64,000 bases of DNA from Cephalopachus bancanus. Its lineage: Eukaryota; Chordata; Mammalia; Primates; Tarsiidae. Under the pieces are notes generated by a model that worked only from the letters and a program-made list of their open reading frames with translations, was not told where the DNA came from and did not search any database. Both the position numbers and the translations under genes were made by a program. This document shows, piece after piece, positions 10,421 to 21,660 of this stretch (position 1 is its first letter; the number at the start of each line of letters is the position of its first letter). The stretch spans positions 1,736,001 through 1,800,000 of the forward strand of contig JAPVLO010000162.1 of the NCBI GenBank assembly GCA_027257055.1, in the 5' to 3' direction.

Positions 10421-12069
10421 AAATTTTTTTTAAAAATTGTATTTTAAAGATGTGGGGTACAATTCAGGATCAGTGGTCATCGTACAGGTAAAGTTTGGGT
10501 CTCCCTTTGATCCCCACTTTGCCTGGTTTGAGATCAGGTACCCTTACTGATGTTGTGTTCCCCACACCCTCCCCAGCAGTATCCCACTACTGCCAATCCT
10601 TTCTCATAATATTATGGTAAATGTTCATGGTCCGCTTATGAGCGAGAACATGTGGTACTCTGTTCTGTTTCTGTGATAGTATTATAGACTCTAAATCCAT
10701 CCAAGTTGCTGCGAAGTCCATATGTTTGTCTTTCTTTATGGCTGTGTAATATTCCATCGTGTGTATTTACCACATTTTTTTTATCCAGTCCAGTTTGGAT
10801 GGGCAGTGTGGTTGGTTCCATGCTTTTGCTATTGTGAATAGTGCTGCAAAAACATGAGTGCAGGTGTCTTTTTTTGTAGAATGATTTGAGTTCCTCTGAG
10901 TATATTTCCAGGAGGCAGATTGCTGGGTCCTATGGAAGGTCAATGTCTAGTTCTTTTAGAAATCACCACAGTGTTTTCCAAAGAGGTTGACATAGTTTGC
11001 ATTCCCATCAGCCGTGTAGAAGTGTTCCTTTTTCTCTGCATCCTCACCTGCATCTGTTGTTTGTTTTATTAATGATGGCCATTCTTGTGGGGTTAGGTGG
11101 TATCTCATTGTGGTTTTTGATTTGCATTTCTCTGATGATTAGTAAGGCTGAGCACTGTTTCATGTGTCTGTTGGCTGCCCATATATCTTCTTTTGAGAAG
11201 GGTCTATTCATGTCTTTTGCCCACTTTTTATGGGGTTGTTTATTTTTTTCCTTTTAGCATGTTTGAGTTCCTTGTAGATCCTGTCAGATATAGAGTTGGC
11301 AAATATTTTTTCCCATTCTGTGGGCTGTCTCCCTGCTCTCTTGTTGGTTTCTTTGGCTTTGCAGAAGCTTGTCAGTATGATGAGGTCCCACTTGTCCATC
11401 TTATCTCTTATGGCGTGGATACTTGGGGTTTTGATCTGGAATTGGTTGCCAGTTCCAATTTCCAAAGGGTGTCTCCTGCATTTTCTAAGGTTCTTATTGT
11501 TTGAGGTTTTTCATTTAGGTCTTTGATCCATTTGGGGTTGATTTTTGTGTATGGTAATAGGTAGGGTCGCTGGGCTCGGTGGCTCAGCCTGTAATCCCAG
11601 CGCTTTGGGAGGCCAAGATGAGTGGAATGTTTGAGCCCGCGGGTTTGAGACCCGCCTGGGCAACTTGGCGAGACCTCATCTCTACAATAAATAATAAAAA
11701 AAAATTATCTGGGTGTGGTAGCATGCGCCTGTAGTTCCAGCTACTTGGAAGGCTGAGGCGGAAGGATCACTGGAGTCCAGCAGGTCGAGGCTGCGGTGGC
11801 CGGGAGCGGCCACTGCACTCCAGTTAGGCGACAGTGAGACTCCAACTCAAAAAAAAAAAAAAAAAAAAAAAAAAGGTAGGGGTCCTGTTTCAATCTTCTG
11901 CATGTGATCAGCCAGTTTTCCCAGCACCATTTACTAAATAGGTTCTCCTTTCCCCAGTGGTTGTCGGTGTAGGCTGCATCAAAGATGAGTTGGTTGAGAA
12001 GTTGATGTTTTGCTTCCAGAATCTCAATCCTGTTCCATTGGTCCATATACCTGTTCTTGTATCAACACC
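10421..12069 (-). mobile_element. L1 3' end, 5'-truncated, with nested Alu
   Basis: Antisense L1: the 3'UTR starts at the left ('aaagatgtggggtacaattc'), followed by the C-terminal part of ORF2 with stops. Flanked by ACAGCCTTCCCTGTTT (10405-10420) and ACAGCCTTCCCTTTTT (12070-12085), a target-site duplication with one mismatch. It landed only 9 bases from the ARNTL2 retrocopy's own duplication. Confidence 0.85.
11573..11873 (+). repeat. Dimeric Alu, young lineage-specific type
   Basis: TGGCTCAGCCTG at 11580-11591, GCGGGTTTGAGACCCGC at 11639-11655, and an A-tail of about 26. GGTAGGG repeats on both sides. Inserted into the L1. Confidence 0.95.
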
Positions 12070-12084
12070 ACAGCCTTCCCTTTT

Positions 12085-12381
12085 TATTTTTTTTATTTTT
12101 ATTTTTTGAGTTGGAGTCTCACTCTGTCGCCCAGACTGGAGTGCAGTGGCCGCTCCCGGCCACAGCAGCCTCGACCTGCTGGGCTCCGGCGATCCTTCCG
12201 CCTCAGCCTTCCAAGTAGCTGGAATTACAGGCATGCGCTACCACGCCCGGCTGATTTTTTGATTTATTGTAGAGATGAGGTCTCGCTGCCCAGGCGGGTC
12301 TCGAACCCGCGGGCTCAGGCAATCCACTCACCTCAGCCTCCCAAAGGCGCGGGATTACAGGCTGAGCCACCGAGCCCGGCT
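12085..12381 (-). repeat. Dimeric Alu, young lineage-specific type
   Basis: Antisense copy with a perfect 17-nt T-arm-like hairpin at 12294-12310 and the diagnostic A-box region near 12352-12363. Flanked by CAGCCTTCCCTTTTT on both sides (12071-12085 and 12382-12396). It therefore inserted into the right target-site duplication of the preceding L1. Confidence 0.95.
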
Positions 12382-12396
12382 CAGCCTTCCCTTTTT

Positions 12397-12770
12397 AATA
12401 GAAGGTTCCTTATTTTCAGTTTGTCAGATGTTTCCCCATGATTAGATTCAGGTTGTGTATTCCCTGCCAGAATAGTCTATAAGTGACATGTGATCTTCTC
12501 AAGGCATCACATCTAGAGGCAAATTATATCCCTCTGCCTCTCATTGGTGATATTAATGATCACTTGGACAAGGTGTCTGATTGCTTCACTACATAGTTAA
12601 TATTTTCTGCCTTGCTACTAGAAAGTAGGCTATGGGGAGACACTTAAGTTCATGCCAATACTCAGCTCCTCACCAAAACTTCTTCCCTAAGTTTAGCATC
12701 TACTGATGATAGATAATCCAATTTTTACTATGATGGTTACAAAGTGATGATTTTTTTTTTAACTCTAGCT
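12397..12770. mobile_element. Ancient L1M-type fragment, continued
   Basis: 'agatgtttccccatgattagattcaggtt' and 'gatcacttggacaaggtgtctg' (20 or fewer bases of each are diagnostic) continue the element begun near 8470. Between them lie the ARNTL2 retrocopy, an L1 and an Alu. Confidence 0.5.
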
Positions 12771-12844
12771 CTGTGCTGCTTTTGTCCTTGGCATCCTTTA
12801 AGTGAGTGTCCTGCTTTCTCCACCACTTATTTACTTATTGTTAT

Positions 12845-13141
12845 TATTTTTTTGAGTTGGAGTCTCACTCTGTCACCCAGGCTGGAGTGCTGTGGCACAC
12901 TCACAGCCAGCCCAGTGTCGACCTGCTGGGCTCCGTTGATCCTTCTGCCTCAGCCTTCCTAGTAGCCAGAACTATAGACACATGCTACCATGCCTGGCTC
13001 ATTTATTTATTTATTTATTTATTGCAGAGATGAGGGCTCGCCAAGTTGCCCTGGTTGGTCTCGAACCCACGGGCACAGGTAATCCACTCGCCTTGGCCTC
13101 CCAAAGTGTTGGGATTACAGGCTGAGCAACCAAGTCTGGCC
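12845..13141 (-). repeat. Dimeric Alu, lineage type
   Basis: Antisense, with a short-unit T/A tract. TTACTTATT occurs on both sides (about 12830-12838 and 13145-13153). The internal ATTT run at 13000-13022 lies in the middle A-rich linker. Confidence 0.9.
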
Positions 13142-13149
13142 TTGCTTAC

Positions 13150-13560
13150 TTATTTATCCTAAGCATGGACCAATGGACTCCTATTTTTCAATAGTTTGCA
13201 GTTGTTAATTATTTTGTGCTTAAATTTTTCCAGATTTGGAGCACAAGAGTCCCTTCAAACCCTTGTGTTCTTGTGACACACCTCTGTCATTTTTGGAAGC
13301 GCTTTCTTACTTTTTGGAATAAAAACACATTTCTGACTCATCTAATGCCTTCTGTGCCCCATCCCTCAACTCAGTGATTTGTCCAAGGATCACTGGTTTC
13401 TTCTAGTGATGATTAATAATAATTAGAAGTCAATTATGGGTACCTCATGAACTTATTGCTACTTGCAGTAGACAGAGCTGGAAAATATCTATGTGTGTTG
13501 TACATACAAGTATACATACATGTGTACACATGTGACTATATACACACATACACATTTTAT
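13150..13560. mobile_element. Ancient L1M-type fragment with TG/CA-rich tract
   Basis: 'cacctctgtcatttttggaa' and 'gacagagctggaaaatat' fit the same old L1M-type repeat, ending in a degenerate TACATA/CACA tract (13493-13555) next to an Alu. Confidence 0.45.
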
Positions 13561-13855
13561 TTTTATTTTTATTTTTTGAGTCGGTATTTCACTGTTGTCC
13601 AGGCTGGAGTGCGGTGGCAAGCTCATGGCCACCACAGCCTGTACCTGCTGGGCTCAGGTGATCCTTCCACCTCAGCCTTCCAAGTAGCTGGAACTATAGG
13701 CACATGCCACCACACCTGGCTAATATTTTGATTTATTGTAGAGATGAGGTCTTGCCAAGTGGCCCAGGCTGGTCTTGAACCCTGGGCTCGGGCAATCCTT
13801 TCGCCTCAGCCTCTCAGAGTGCTGGGATTACAGGCGTGAGCCACCACACCCAGCT
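13560..13855 (-). repeat. Dimeric Alu
   Basis: Antisense, ATTTTT-rich start, GAGTCGGTATTTCACTG, both arms, end at CACACCCAGC. Confidence 0.9.
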
Positions 13856-13859
13856 ACCT

Positions 13860-14704
13860 TTTAAAAATTGAAAGTTTACACAAATATCTGCAATTTCAAT
13901 CCACATTCATAGGGTTTTTCCTTACCATCCCCCCTTCTATATTGGCATTACCGTTCTTCTATAGCGAGAACACAGGGATGGATCCCTTCTAGTGGTTCAT
14001 TAATATCAAATGCCTTATTAACATTTAAAAAGTAGGCAGTGAGAAGTGCACACAGACACAGACAAGGAACAACCAGAGGAGCAAGAAAAAACCAGCAGAG
14101 GGGGATCAAAGAAGTCCATGGAGAAATGTTCAGCCCCACTGAATTTTATTTCCACTGAAATAAGGGATAAAGGAAGAAGAACACATCCTGGGGGAAGATT
14201 CTGGCCATGTCAAGATCAATTTTGGAATATTCTGAGTTTGAGTATATGAAATTTGAGAGGACCATGGGGCATCCAGGTGAAGCTGTCCAGAAAGCAGGCA
14301 CAAGGACACATCTAGAAGTCAGGAGAGAGTTCATGGCCATAGATATAATTTTTGGAGCCTTTGTTCATTGATAGCACAAATATTTACTGAACACTTACTG
14401 TGTAGTTGTTGCTACATTGAGGATTCGTAGAGTGCTGCTGGCTATCACGGAGTTAATCTGTGGTGGTGGGGCGGGCAGGAGACAGACCATAAATGTGTAA
14501 GTAAATATGCAGGATATAATTTCAGATTGTGATTGATATGTGAAGAAAATACAAAAAAACATTTGGTGAGGGAAGAGCGGGAGGGAATGAGAGCTTCCTT
14601 AAAGTTAAAGAGAAACTTTCTTTCAAAGAATGTTTTATTTTTCTTACTGCTTTGTATCCTGTTGTATGTGTGTGTGTTTTAGTAACTTAGTTATTAAAAA
14701 AATA
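13860..14704. other. Non-coding; tail of L1M fragment then unassigned
   Basis: 13860-13980 probably completes the L1M fragment. 14340-14420 has an old 'aatatttactgaacacttactgtg' phrase. No gene is visible; opposing 60-codon frames at 13948-14340 have no recognisable product. Confidence 0.35.
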
Positions 14705-14707
14705 TAT

Positions 14708-15006
14708 GCAGATTTTTGAGTGGAGGTCTCACTCTGTCCCCCAGGCTGGAGTGCAGTGGCATGATCATGATGATCACAGCTCATGGCAGCCTTGACCCCT
14801 GGGCTCAGGTGATCCTTCCACCTCAGCACCCCAAGTAGCTGGGATTGCAGGTGTTAGCCACCACATCCAGCTATTTTTTTTTTTTAAATACAGATGAGGT
14901 CTTGCTATGTTGCCTAGGCTGGTCTCGAACTCCTGGACTCAAGCGATCCTCCTACCTCAGCCTCCCAAAGTTCTGAGATTACAGGTGTGCACCACCATGC
15001 CGGCCT
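14708..15006 (-). repeat. Dimeric Alu, old type
   Basis: Antisense. GAGTGGAGGTCTCACTCTG start, both arms, ending CATGCCGGCC. Confidence 0.88.
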
Positions 15007-15009
15007 GAA

Positions 15010-16110
15010 AAAATGTTTACTGAGCATCTAGCTCGTGCCAAAAACTATGCTGGGCAATGGGCATAGAACAGCAGAAAGAGAAGACATGTTCCCTCTCAAG
15101 GTGACTCTACCGTCTTATGGAGAGACATATAGTAAATGGATAATTACTCACATAAATGTATAATTATCATGCTGTTATTAAAGGGAAGGATAGGTAGCTA
15201 TGCATTAAGGAATTCCTAGTGGACATTTGCTATTTGCTGTCTTAGGATTCCTTCCCCAGCTTCTTGTAATTCTGGTTTGGGTTTGGTAATCCACCCCACA
15301 CATTATCTGTCAGCATCAAGGGAGACCCAGTCCTGCCTTGTCAATCAGATCTTTGCTTTCCCATAGCACCAATGATTGGTTCTAAAATAGGAATATGCCC
15401 AGAGTCAAGTCATCCAAGCCAACAGGAATACATTCTGGGACGTCTCTGGGAGCCATCTTGGAGAAGTAAATCCGCTCTTCCTATTAGATTTGAATGTGGA
15501 AGAGAAAGCCAGAGCCACTGCAGCCATCTTACCACCCTGAAGGATGAGAGTCTCTGAGGATGGAGCCAACATTGAGGAAATGGGGCCGAGAGATGGAGAG
15601 AGAAGTAATCTGGTGACAATTCTTAAGGCTTAGTTCAAGCCTGAAGCTAACTCTGGACTTTGTGGTTACATAAGCCTGTTTGGGCTGTCATTGTGACCAA
15701 GATGATTCAGAACATAAGTGAGTCAGAGGTTTCCCTCCAGAAAGGACGTGTAGCTTGATACCTGAGGGATGAGTAGGGATTGAGCTGGTCCGAAGCAGAA
15801 GGAGGTGATGGGAGAGAAATTTAAGCCCAGGAAGCAGCACACACATGCCCACTGGCTCTCAAGCAGGTGAAACAGTAGAAAGTCGACCTGAAGGAGCAAG
15901 GAGAGGATAGATCCCCAAGAAACCTCTTGAATACTGAAGACTTCAACTGTGTTACGGATAAAGAGGATAGACTAATGAACACGTATGGACCCATCACCCA
16001 GCATCAACCATGATTAACTTGGGGCCAGTGTTTCTTCATTTACATGGGCATCACTTACTCTTCCCTGACTTCTGGCTGGACTGTCTTTAAGCACAACCAA
16101 ATTCATTTTT
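15010..16110. other. Ancient repeat-like and unassigned sequence
   Basis: 15010-15140 carries a 'tttactgagcatctagctcg' phrase of an old LINE-type repeat. 15210-15710 resembles a common ancient interspersed repeat whose family name I do not recall ('gagccactgcagccatctta', 'gatggagccaacattgagg'). 15711-16110 is unassigned. Confidence 0.35.
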
Positions 16111-16905
16111 GAGAGGGTGACAATTAAGCTAAAACATAAATATTGGATGAGGAGAAAGCAGCCCTTTGAAGATGGTCAGGAAGGAAAGATTTCCAGGCAG
16201 AAGGAAAAGTAGGGGCAAACACCCTGATATTGGGGTACCCTTGAATTTTTTGAGAGACACAAAATTAGACCAGACTGGCTGCAGTAGAAGGAAAGAGGGT
16301 GAAGGGGATGAGAGATGAGTCAGAGAAGTCGACTGGGTTGGATCACGAAGGCCTTGGAATCATGGTAAAGAGTTTCGATTTTGTTTGAATTAATTTATGA
16401 TGCCTTTTACAGCACAGGACACTGTAGTCTAGTTTGTCCTGTGAGGAGCCCTCTCTGGCTGCTGCTGGGGAGATGGAGTGGAAGGAGTTAAAGAGCGGAG
16501 GAAGGATAGCCCATTAGGTGGCCCTGGCAGCCATTATAGGGGGAGTGGTGATGGCTTGGGATGGGGCTTTTAACAATGGCCATCACGAGAAGCGTTCAGA
16601 TTTGGAACGTGTTTTGGAGGGAGCGTGTATGATTGGCGGTGGATGAGATGTGAACTGTGAAGAAGAGAGAGGAAACAGGACGGCTTCCACATTTTTGGCC
16701 TGAGCAAATAGGTGATGGTAGCAGCACGATTTACAGAGATGGAGAAAACTAAGGAAGAGGGCCAGGTTTGGGGATGGAGGTAACATAGGGGGTGAAAAAT
16801 CAAGAGTTTTGATTTGTCAAAAGTTAAGTTTGAGATGCTCTTGGACGGGCAGGTGGAGAAGTTGGGATCATGGTTGGTCATGGGAGTTTAACCCCAGGGA
16901 GAGAG
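16110..16905 (+). repeat. Ancient mammalian interspersed repeat, family not named
   Basis: Phrases such as 'ttccaggcagaaggaaaag', 'tcacgaaggccttgg' and 'ttttggcctgagcaaatagg' match a frequently seen old repeat unit that keeps this order. The 103-codon minus-strand frame at 16570-16881 is a read through it. Confidence 0.4.
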
Positions 16906-17019
16906 ATCAGGGCCAGCGGCAGGTTTGGAAGTTGTGCTGAGTGTCTTCAGTTTGCCCTTCAGAATCATGCTTCACCTTTTTAAACCCTGCACTGAGCCTG
17001 GATGATCTGAGCTGTATTG

Positions 17020-17322
17020 ACTTTTTTTTTTTTTTTTTTTGAGTTGGAGTCTCACTCTGTCTCCCAGGCTACAGTGCAGTGGCACGCTTATAGCCACTGC
17101 AGCTTCTACCTGCCAGGCTCAGGTGATCCTTCTGCCTCAGTCTTCCCAGTAGCTGGAACTACAGGCACATACTACCACACCTGGCTAATTTTTTGATTTA
17201 TTGTAGAGATGAGGTATTGCCAATTGCCCTGGCTGGCCTTGAACCCCTGGACTCAGGCAATCCTCTCGCCTTGGCCTCCCAAAGTGCTGGGATGACAGGC
17301 ATGAACCACTGTGCCTGGCTGT
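17020..17322 (-). repeat. Dimeric Alu, lineage type
   Basis: Tract of 18 T residues, GAGTTGGAGTCTCACTCTG, both arms. CTGTATTGACTT and CTGTACTGACTT flank it (about 17010-17021 and 17319-17330), a duplication with one mismatch. Confidence 0.93.
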
Positions 17323-17324
17323 AC

Positions 17325-17955
17325 TGACTTTCAACAGCCTCTCTTGTCCTCATTGGGTTTGGCCAATAAAGAACCCTGGAAGGAGGTCTGTGAGAAGGGA
17401 GGGAGGAGAATGAGGTTGGGCTGTTTCTTCTTCTGGCCCCCTCACTATGTAGCATCCATCAAGGCTGCCTGTATCCTTCAACCAAAGATCACAGCCCCTG
17501 TCTTCAGGCTTCCCATCGAGCTGAGGGTGATAATGTGTCCTACTGGTATCAGCTTCATAGTACTGAGCTGCCCCCTGTGGTTTCCCTAAATCCTGCCTTT
17601 GATTAAACTCTTCTCTTGACCCAATGTGAGCATGCCATCCCCTTCTTGCTGGGATCCTGACTAATGCTGGAGTCCTTGCCATAGATATTATCAAAGCTGC
17701 AGGCCTCAATGAAAGCCATTAAAGAGATCAGAGGACAGAGCCTGGAGCACATCAACTTTTTGAGGTGGACAGGGAAGGAGGATCCATCATAGGAATCCAG
17801 AGAAGAGAAACCCATTCAGCAGGCATTAATCCAGGGGAAGATAGAATCAACAAAGCCCAAAGAAGAAAGCACATCAAGGAGGAAGGAGTTGCTCTGTTGG
17901 AGGCTCCCGGGAGGTTAGAGGAGGTGGAAACAGAGAACTCACCCTTGGCTTTGGC
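17325..17955. other. Probable old LTR or DNA-repeat remnant, then unassigned
   Basis: 'attaaactcttctcttgacc', followed by 'tgggatcctgactaatgc' near 17600-17665, resembles the end of an old interspersed repeat. The 119-codon minus-strand frame at 17350-17709 shows no recognisable domain. Confidence 0.3.
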
Positions 17956-17959
17956 AAAT

Positions 17960-18250
17960 AGTGAATTATTATTATTTGTTTTTGAGTCACGTTCTCACTC
18001 TGTCACCCTATAGAGTGCAATGGTATGATCATGGTTCATCGTGGATTCCTGGTTTCAGGCGGTCCTTCCACCTCTGCCCCTTGAGTAGCTGGGACTACAA
18101 GCATGCAGCATCATGCCCGACTAATTTTTTGTAGAGATGGGGTCTTGCTATGTTGCCTAGACTAGTCATAACTCTTAGGCTTAAGAAATCCTCTTGCCTC
18201 GGTCTCCCAAAGTGCTGGAATTACCAGCATAAGCCACCAAGCCCAGCCGG
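17960..18250 (-). repeat. Dimeric Alu, old (J-like)
   Basis: Antisense. TTTGAGTCACGTTCTCACTC start, many substitutions, end at AAGCCCAGCC. Confidence 0.85.
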
Positions 18251-18359
18251 AAATTAGTGAACTTGAATGTAAGAGTTGGAGACTTTGTGGAGCTCAGCTG
18301 CTACAATTTCTGTTATATCCTATCCCTTAATTAGGAATTAGAGGATCTTGCTTGGTTGG

Positions 18360-18575
18360 ACCCTAGCTTAGTCCTCTAGCCTCTCCTCCCCTAGCTCCCT
18401 GCCAGTCACACTGCTCCTCAGCCCTCAAAGGCTCGCACTGGTCGTGGTCTCTAGGGCTTTGCTCGTGCTGTCTCCTCTGCCTAGGACATTCTTTTCTCTG
18501 CTTTCTTCCTTCCTCTGGCTCGCACTTACCTCAGGTCTCTCAGAATCCACCTGACCCTCAAGTCTGGTAGAAATG
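18360..18575 (+). repeat. L2 LINE 3' fragment
   Basis: 'cgtgctgtctcctctgccta' and 'ggacattcttttctctgc' match the L2 3' region. Diverged; ends approximate. Confidence 0.5.
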
Positions 18576-19079
18576 ACCTCCTACGTAACGTTGATCCTCA
18601 TTATCTAGAAAGTAGACATAAACACTGCATTAGTGAATACTGAACCATTGCTTCTAGAGGAAATACAGGTTTGGGTTCCTGTGAGCCTCTGGGTAATGAC
18701 CAGAGCCTGTGAGCCTCTTGATCATGGCTGTCAACAGATCAAAGAGTAACCTTGTTCTGTGTGTTTTTGCTTAACGTCATAACCTTTTTCTATGCATGTT
18801 ATTTAATATATTGTTAACTCACTAACATTGAACCCATGGCCAGCAGCACCACGAGTCACGCCTGAAAAAAAGCTTACCTAACACATGCATTTTCTCTGTT
18901 GGACTCATCAGAGCCTTTTTGGGTTTAGGAACACTAGGTAGCACTTCAGTACTACGCTTGGGACCCATTTTAAAAAGTGAAATCACCAACAAAAAGCACA
19001 AGAATGTGGGGAAAAAAATGACACGGACTAGATCTTCCAAAGGACACTTGTTTCCAGTGTGAGAACTAAAATAGGAAGA

Positions 19080-19364
19080 TAGCTGGGCTCGGTGGCTCAG
19101 CCTGTAATCCTGCACCTTTGGGAGACTGAGGTGAGTGAATTGCCTGAGCCCGTGGGTTTGAGATCTGCCTGGGCAGCGAGACCTCATCTCTACACTAAAT
19201 CAAAAAAAAAATCAGCCGGGCGTGGTAGTGCATGCCTGTAATTCTGGCTACTTGGAAGGCTGAGGCAGAAGGATCGCTGGAGCCCAGCAGGTCGAGGCTG
19301 CGGTGACCGGGAGCGGCCACTGCACTACAGTCTGGGCGACAGAGTGAGACTCCAACTCAAATAA
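19080..19364 (+). repeat. Dimeric Alu, young lineage-specific type
   Basis: TGGCTCAGCCTG in the A-box region near 19092. The arm end GAGTGAGACTCCAACTC is followed by an ATA repeat in place of a pure A-tail. AATAGGAAG flanks both sides. Inserted in the Tigger element. Confidence 0.93.
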
Positions 19365-19382
19365 TAATAATAATAATAATAG
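19362..19382. repeat. (AAT)n microsatellite at Alu tail
   Basis: Seven ATA/AAT units derived from the Alu tail. Confidence 0.85.
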
Positions 19383-19644
19383 GAAGGCAGCATGTTGCCT
19401 TGTTCAGCCTCATCTGGGGACATACACAGTGGGTGACTCAAACCTTTTGCCATGGTGTGCATGTTTGTGAATGACCCTGAAAACACCATAAGCATGAATT
19501 GGGGGGTTACAGAAAAACACTAGTAAGTAGGACAATTTGCAAATACACAATCCATGGATAATGAGGATAGACTGTTTTCTCAGTGCATCTCTTATGTACC
19601 TCACTAAGATCCTTTGTACACTATGGCATAATTGCAAATGATCC

Positions 19645-19850
19645 ATCACTTATTAGCTGTGTGACTTTGGGCTGGTTACTTAACCTCTTTCTGCCTCAGT
19701 TGTCTCATTGATGGTATGAGAGTAATAATAGTACTCACCTCCTAGAGTTGTTGCAAGAATTAAATGAGTGAAATCATATGAATAACTTAGGAAGGTGCCT
19801 GACACGTAAGCACGTAGTACTAGCTGTCATTAATACTGTCACCTGTTCGT
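19645..19850 (+). repeat. MIR SINE
   Basis: 'cttattagctgtgtgacttt', 'ggttacttaacctctttctg' and 'gaattaaatgagtgaaat' follow MIR order in sense orientation. Confidence 0.8.
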
Positions 19851-19989
19851 CTCTCTCACTAGACTATAAGCCCTGTAATATGTTCCAAGACTTCCTTTGC
19901 TCTTTTGCTAGTTTCTGGGAATGATAATACTAATAGTTCACACTGTATGGCAGGCACTGCTCTAGGTGTTTTACATTTATTCAATTAGT

Positions 19990-20243
19990 AATTATTATTA
20001 TTATTATTATTTGACTGGGGTCTCACTCTGTTGCTCAGGCTGGAGTGCAGTAGCATGATCATGGCTCAACGCAGCCTTGATCTCCTGGGCTCAAGTGATC
20101 CTTCCACTTCAACCTCCTGAATAGCTGGGACTGTAGGTGTGTGCCACCGCACCTGGTTTATTTTTTGTAGAGATGAAGTCTCACTATGTTGCCTGGACTG
20201 GTCTTGAGCTCCTGGGCTCAAGCAATCCTCCCATTTTGGCCTT
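19990..20243 (-). repeat. Alu, 5'-truncated, with (ATT)n start
   Basis: ATT repeat, then antisense Alu right arm and part of the left arm. The sense 5' end is cut at about 20243. Confidence 0.85.
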
Positions 20244-20554
20244 ATGCATTAGAACGTGGTGTTTTGTCTTTGACCTTAGATGATCTTGTAATGTGTGTTC
20301 ATTTCCCACATGTCTCTGTCCCATTATTCTGGCTCAATTCAATGGCTACATTGACTGAAAAAGGGGAAGAGGCCTCCTCCTTCCTCCTTCTCCGGCTTCA
20401 CCAGCTACTCACTTCGTGGCCCCTTGCATCTGCTCACTCCTTACCACCCCACTGAACAGAAAGTGACAAACACACAGTGTTTGCTAAGATTAGAATATGA
20501 GTTGCTGACATTAGTCGATGGCAACGGCAAGTTCGTATGACTTTCTATCTAGGT

Positions 20555-20748
20555 CAGATACTGCATTTACATGTATTAACTCATTTAATCATCAAGATAA
20601 CCTAATGAGGTATTATTCTCATCCTCCCCGTTTATATCTGAGGAAACTGAGACAAATAAAAGTTAAATAACTTGCTCAAGATCACACAGCTAGCAAGTGG
20701 TAGATGCAGAATCTGAACTCAAGAAGTCTGGCTTCGGAGACCGATTTT
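20555..20748 (-). repeat. MIR SINE, first part (split)
   Basis: 'ctgaggaaactgagacaaat' and 'acacagctagcaagtggtag' are antisense MIR. It resumes at 21328-21358 ('ttcttaaccatcacgctac'), so the Alu and L1 between are later insertions. Confidence 0.85.
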
Positions 20749-20749
20749 A

Positions 20750-21022
20750 TATTTTTTATTTTTTGAATAGGAGTCTCACTCTGTTGCCCAGGCTGGAGTG
20801 CAGTGGCATGATCACGCTGCCGCGACTTGCTGGACTCAGGTGATCCTTCTGCCTTAGCCTTTCAAGTAGCTGGAACTACAGGCATGTACTGCTATGCCTG
20901 GTAAATTTTTTTTTTAATTATAGAGATGAGGTCTCAGCCAAGTTGCCCAGTCTGGTCTTGAACCCCTGGGCTTAGGCAATCCTCTCTCCTTGGCCTCCCA
21001 AAGTGTTGGGATTACAGGCATG
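20750..21022 (-). repeat. Alu, truncated at its sense 5' end
   Basis: Antisense copy whose last bases (GTGAGCCACC...) are missing. It abuts the A-rich tail of the adjacent L1, suggesting insertion into that tail. Confidence 0.85.
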
Positions 21023-21327
21023 ATTTATTTTTTATCTTATTTTATTTTAGAGTTGTGGGGTACAGGTGAGGATTTACTACATAAGTCAACTGCATGCAGG
21101 TGAAGTTTGGGCTTCTAGCGGGCCCTCTCTCCCTGTGATAGTAGACTAGATACCCAGTGGGTTGCTACATGCTCCCCCGCCCTCTTCCCTCCCTCCCTAC
21201 CCGCTGTGGTGTCCAGTGTCTGCCCATCCAACCCTTGTGACCAGTGATCAGGGCCTGCTTATGAGTGAGAACATGCAGTATTCAGTTCTTTGTTTCTGTG
21301 ATAGTTCACTGAGTATGATGGAAGACC
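21023..21327 (-). mobile_element. L1 3' end (older L1MA-like), short
   Basis: 'attttagagttgtggggtac' is the antisense 3' terminus. It continues to 'gatagttcactgagtatgat'. It splits a MIR together with the adjacent Alu. Similar ends occur at 30.7 and 48.9 kb. Confidence 0.75.
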
Positions 21328-21393
21328 ATGTTCTTAACCATCACGCTACAATGCTTCTCTAGAATGGCATCGTTAAGCTTAAAATAACCAAAT

Positions 21394-21660
21394 CTAGCTG
21401 GGCAAGATGGCTCACACCTGTAATCCCAGCATTTTGAGAGGCGGCAGTGAGAGGATTGCCTGAGCCCAGGGGTTTGAGACCAGCCTGGGCAATATGGCAA
21501 GACATCATCTCTACAATAAAAAAAAAATAGCTGAGTGAGTTGATAAGTGCCTATGATTCCAGCTACTTGGAACCTGAGCTCAGCAGGTTGAGGCTGCAGT
21601 GGCTATGAGCATGCCACTGCACTGCAGTCTGGGCAACAGAGTGAGATTCTGACTCAAAGA
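21394..21660 (+). repeat. Dimeric Alu with internal deletion in right arm
   Basis: Sense copy; part of the right arm is missing near 21570 ('acttggaacctgagctcag'). Ends in an A-rich AAAC tail. Confidence 0.85.

Larger units (their letters stand above)
18588..19573 (-). mobile_element. Tigger-type (pogo) DNA transposon, internally deleted, split by Alu
   Basis: Ends GTTGATCCTCATTATCTAG (left) and GGATAATGAGGATAGAC (right) are inverted repeats. Between them the minus strand near 18862-18970 reads MGPKRSTEVLPSVPKPKKAL, similar to the N-terminal start of pogo/Tigger DNA-binding domains, and then breaks off. Without the Alu it is about 700 bp, so most of the transposase is missing. Confidence 0.6.

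Noticed and set aside
10039..10447. Plus-strand open frames of 83-102 codons in GC-rich DNA
   Set aside because: They are the complement of the ARNTL2 5'UTR and N-terminus in the retrocopy. Proline-rich output reflects composition.
12294..12310. T-arm-like hairpin as part of a tRNA gene
   Set aside because: No acceptor, D or anticodon arms around it; it lies in the left arm of an Alu.
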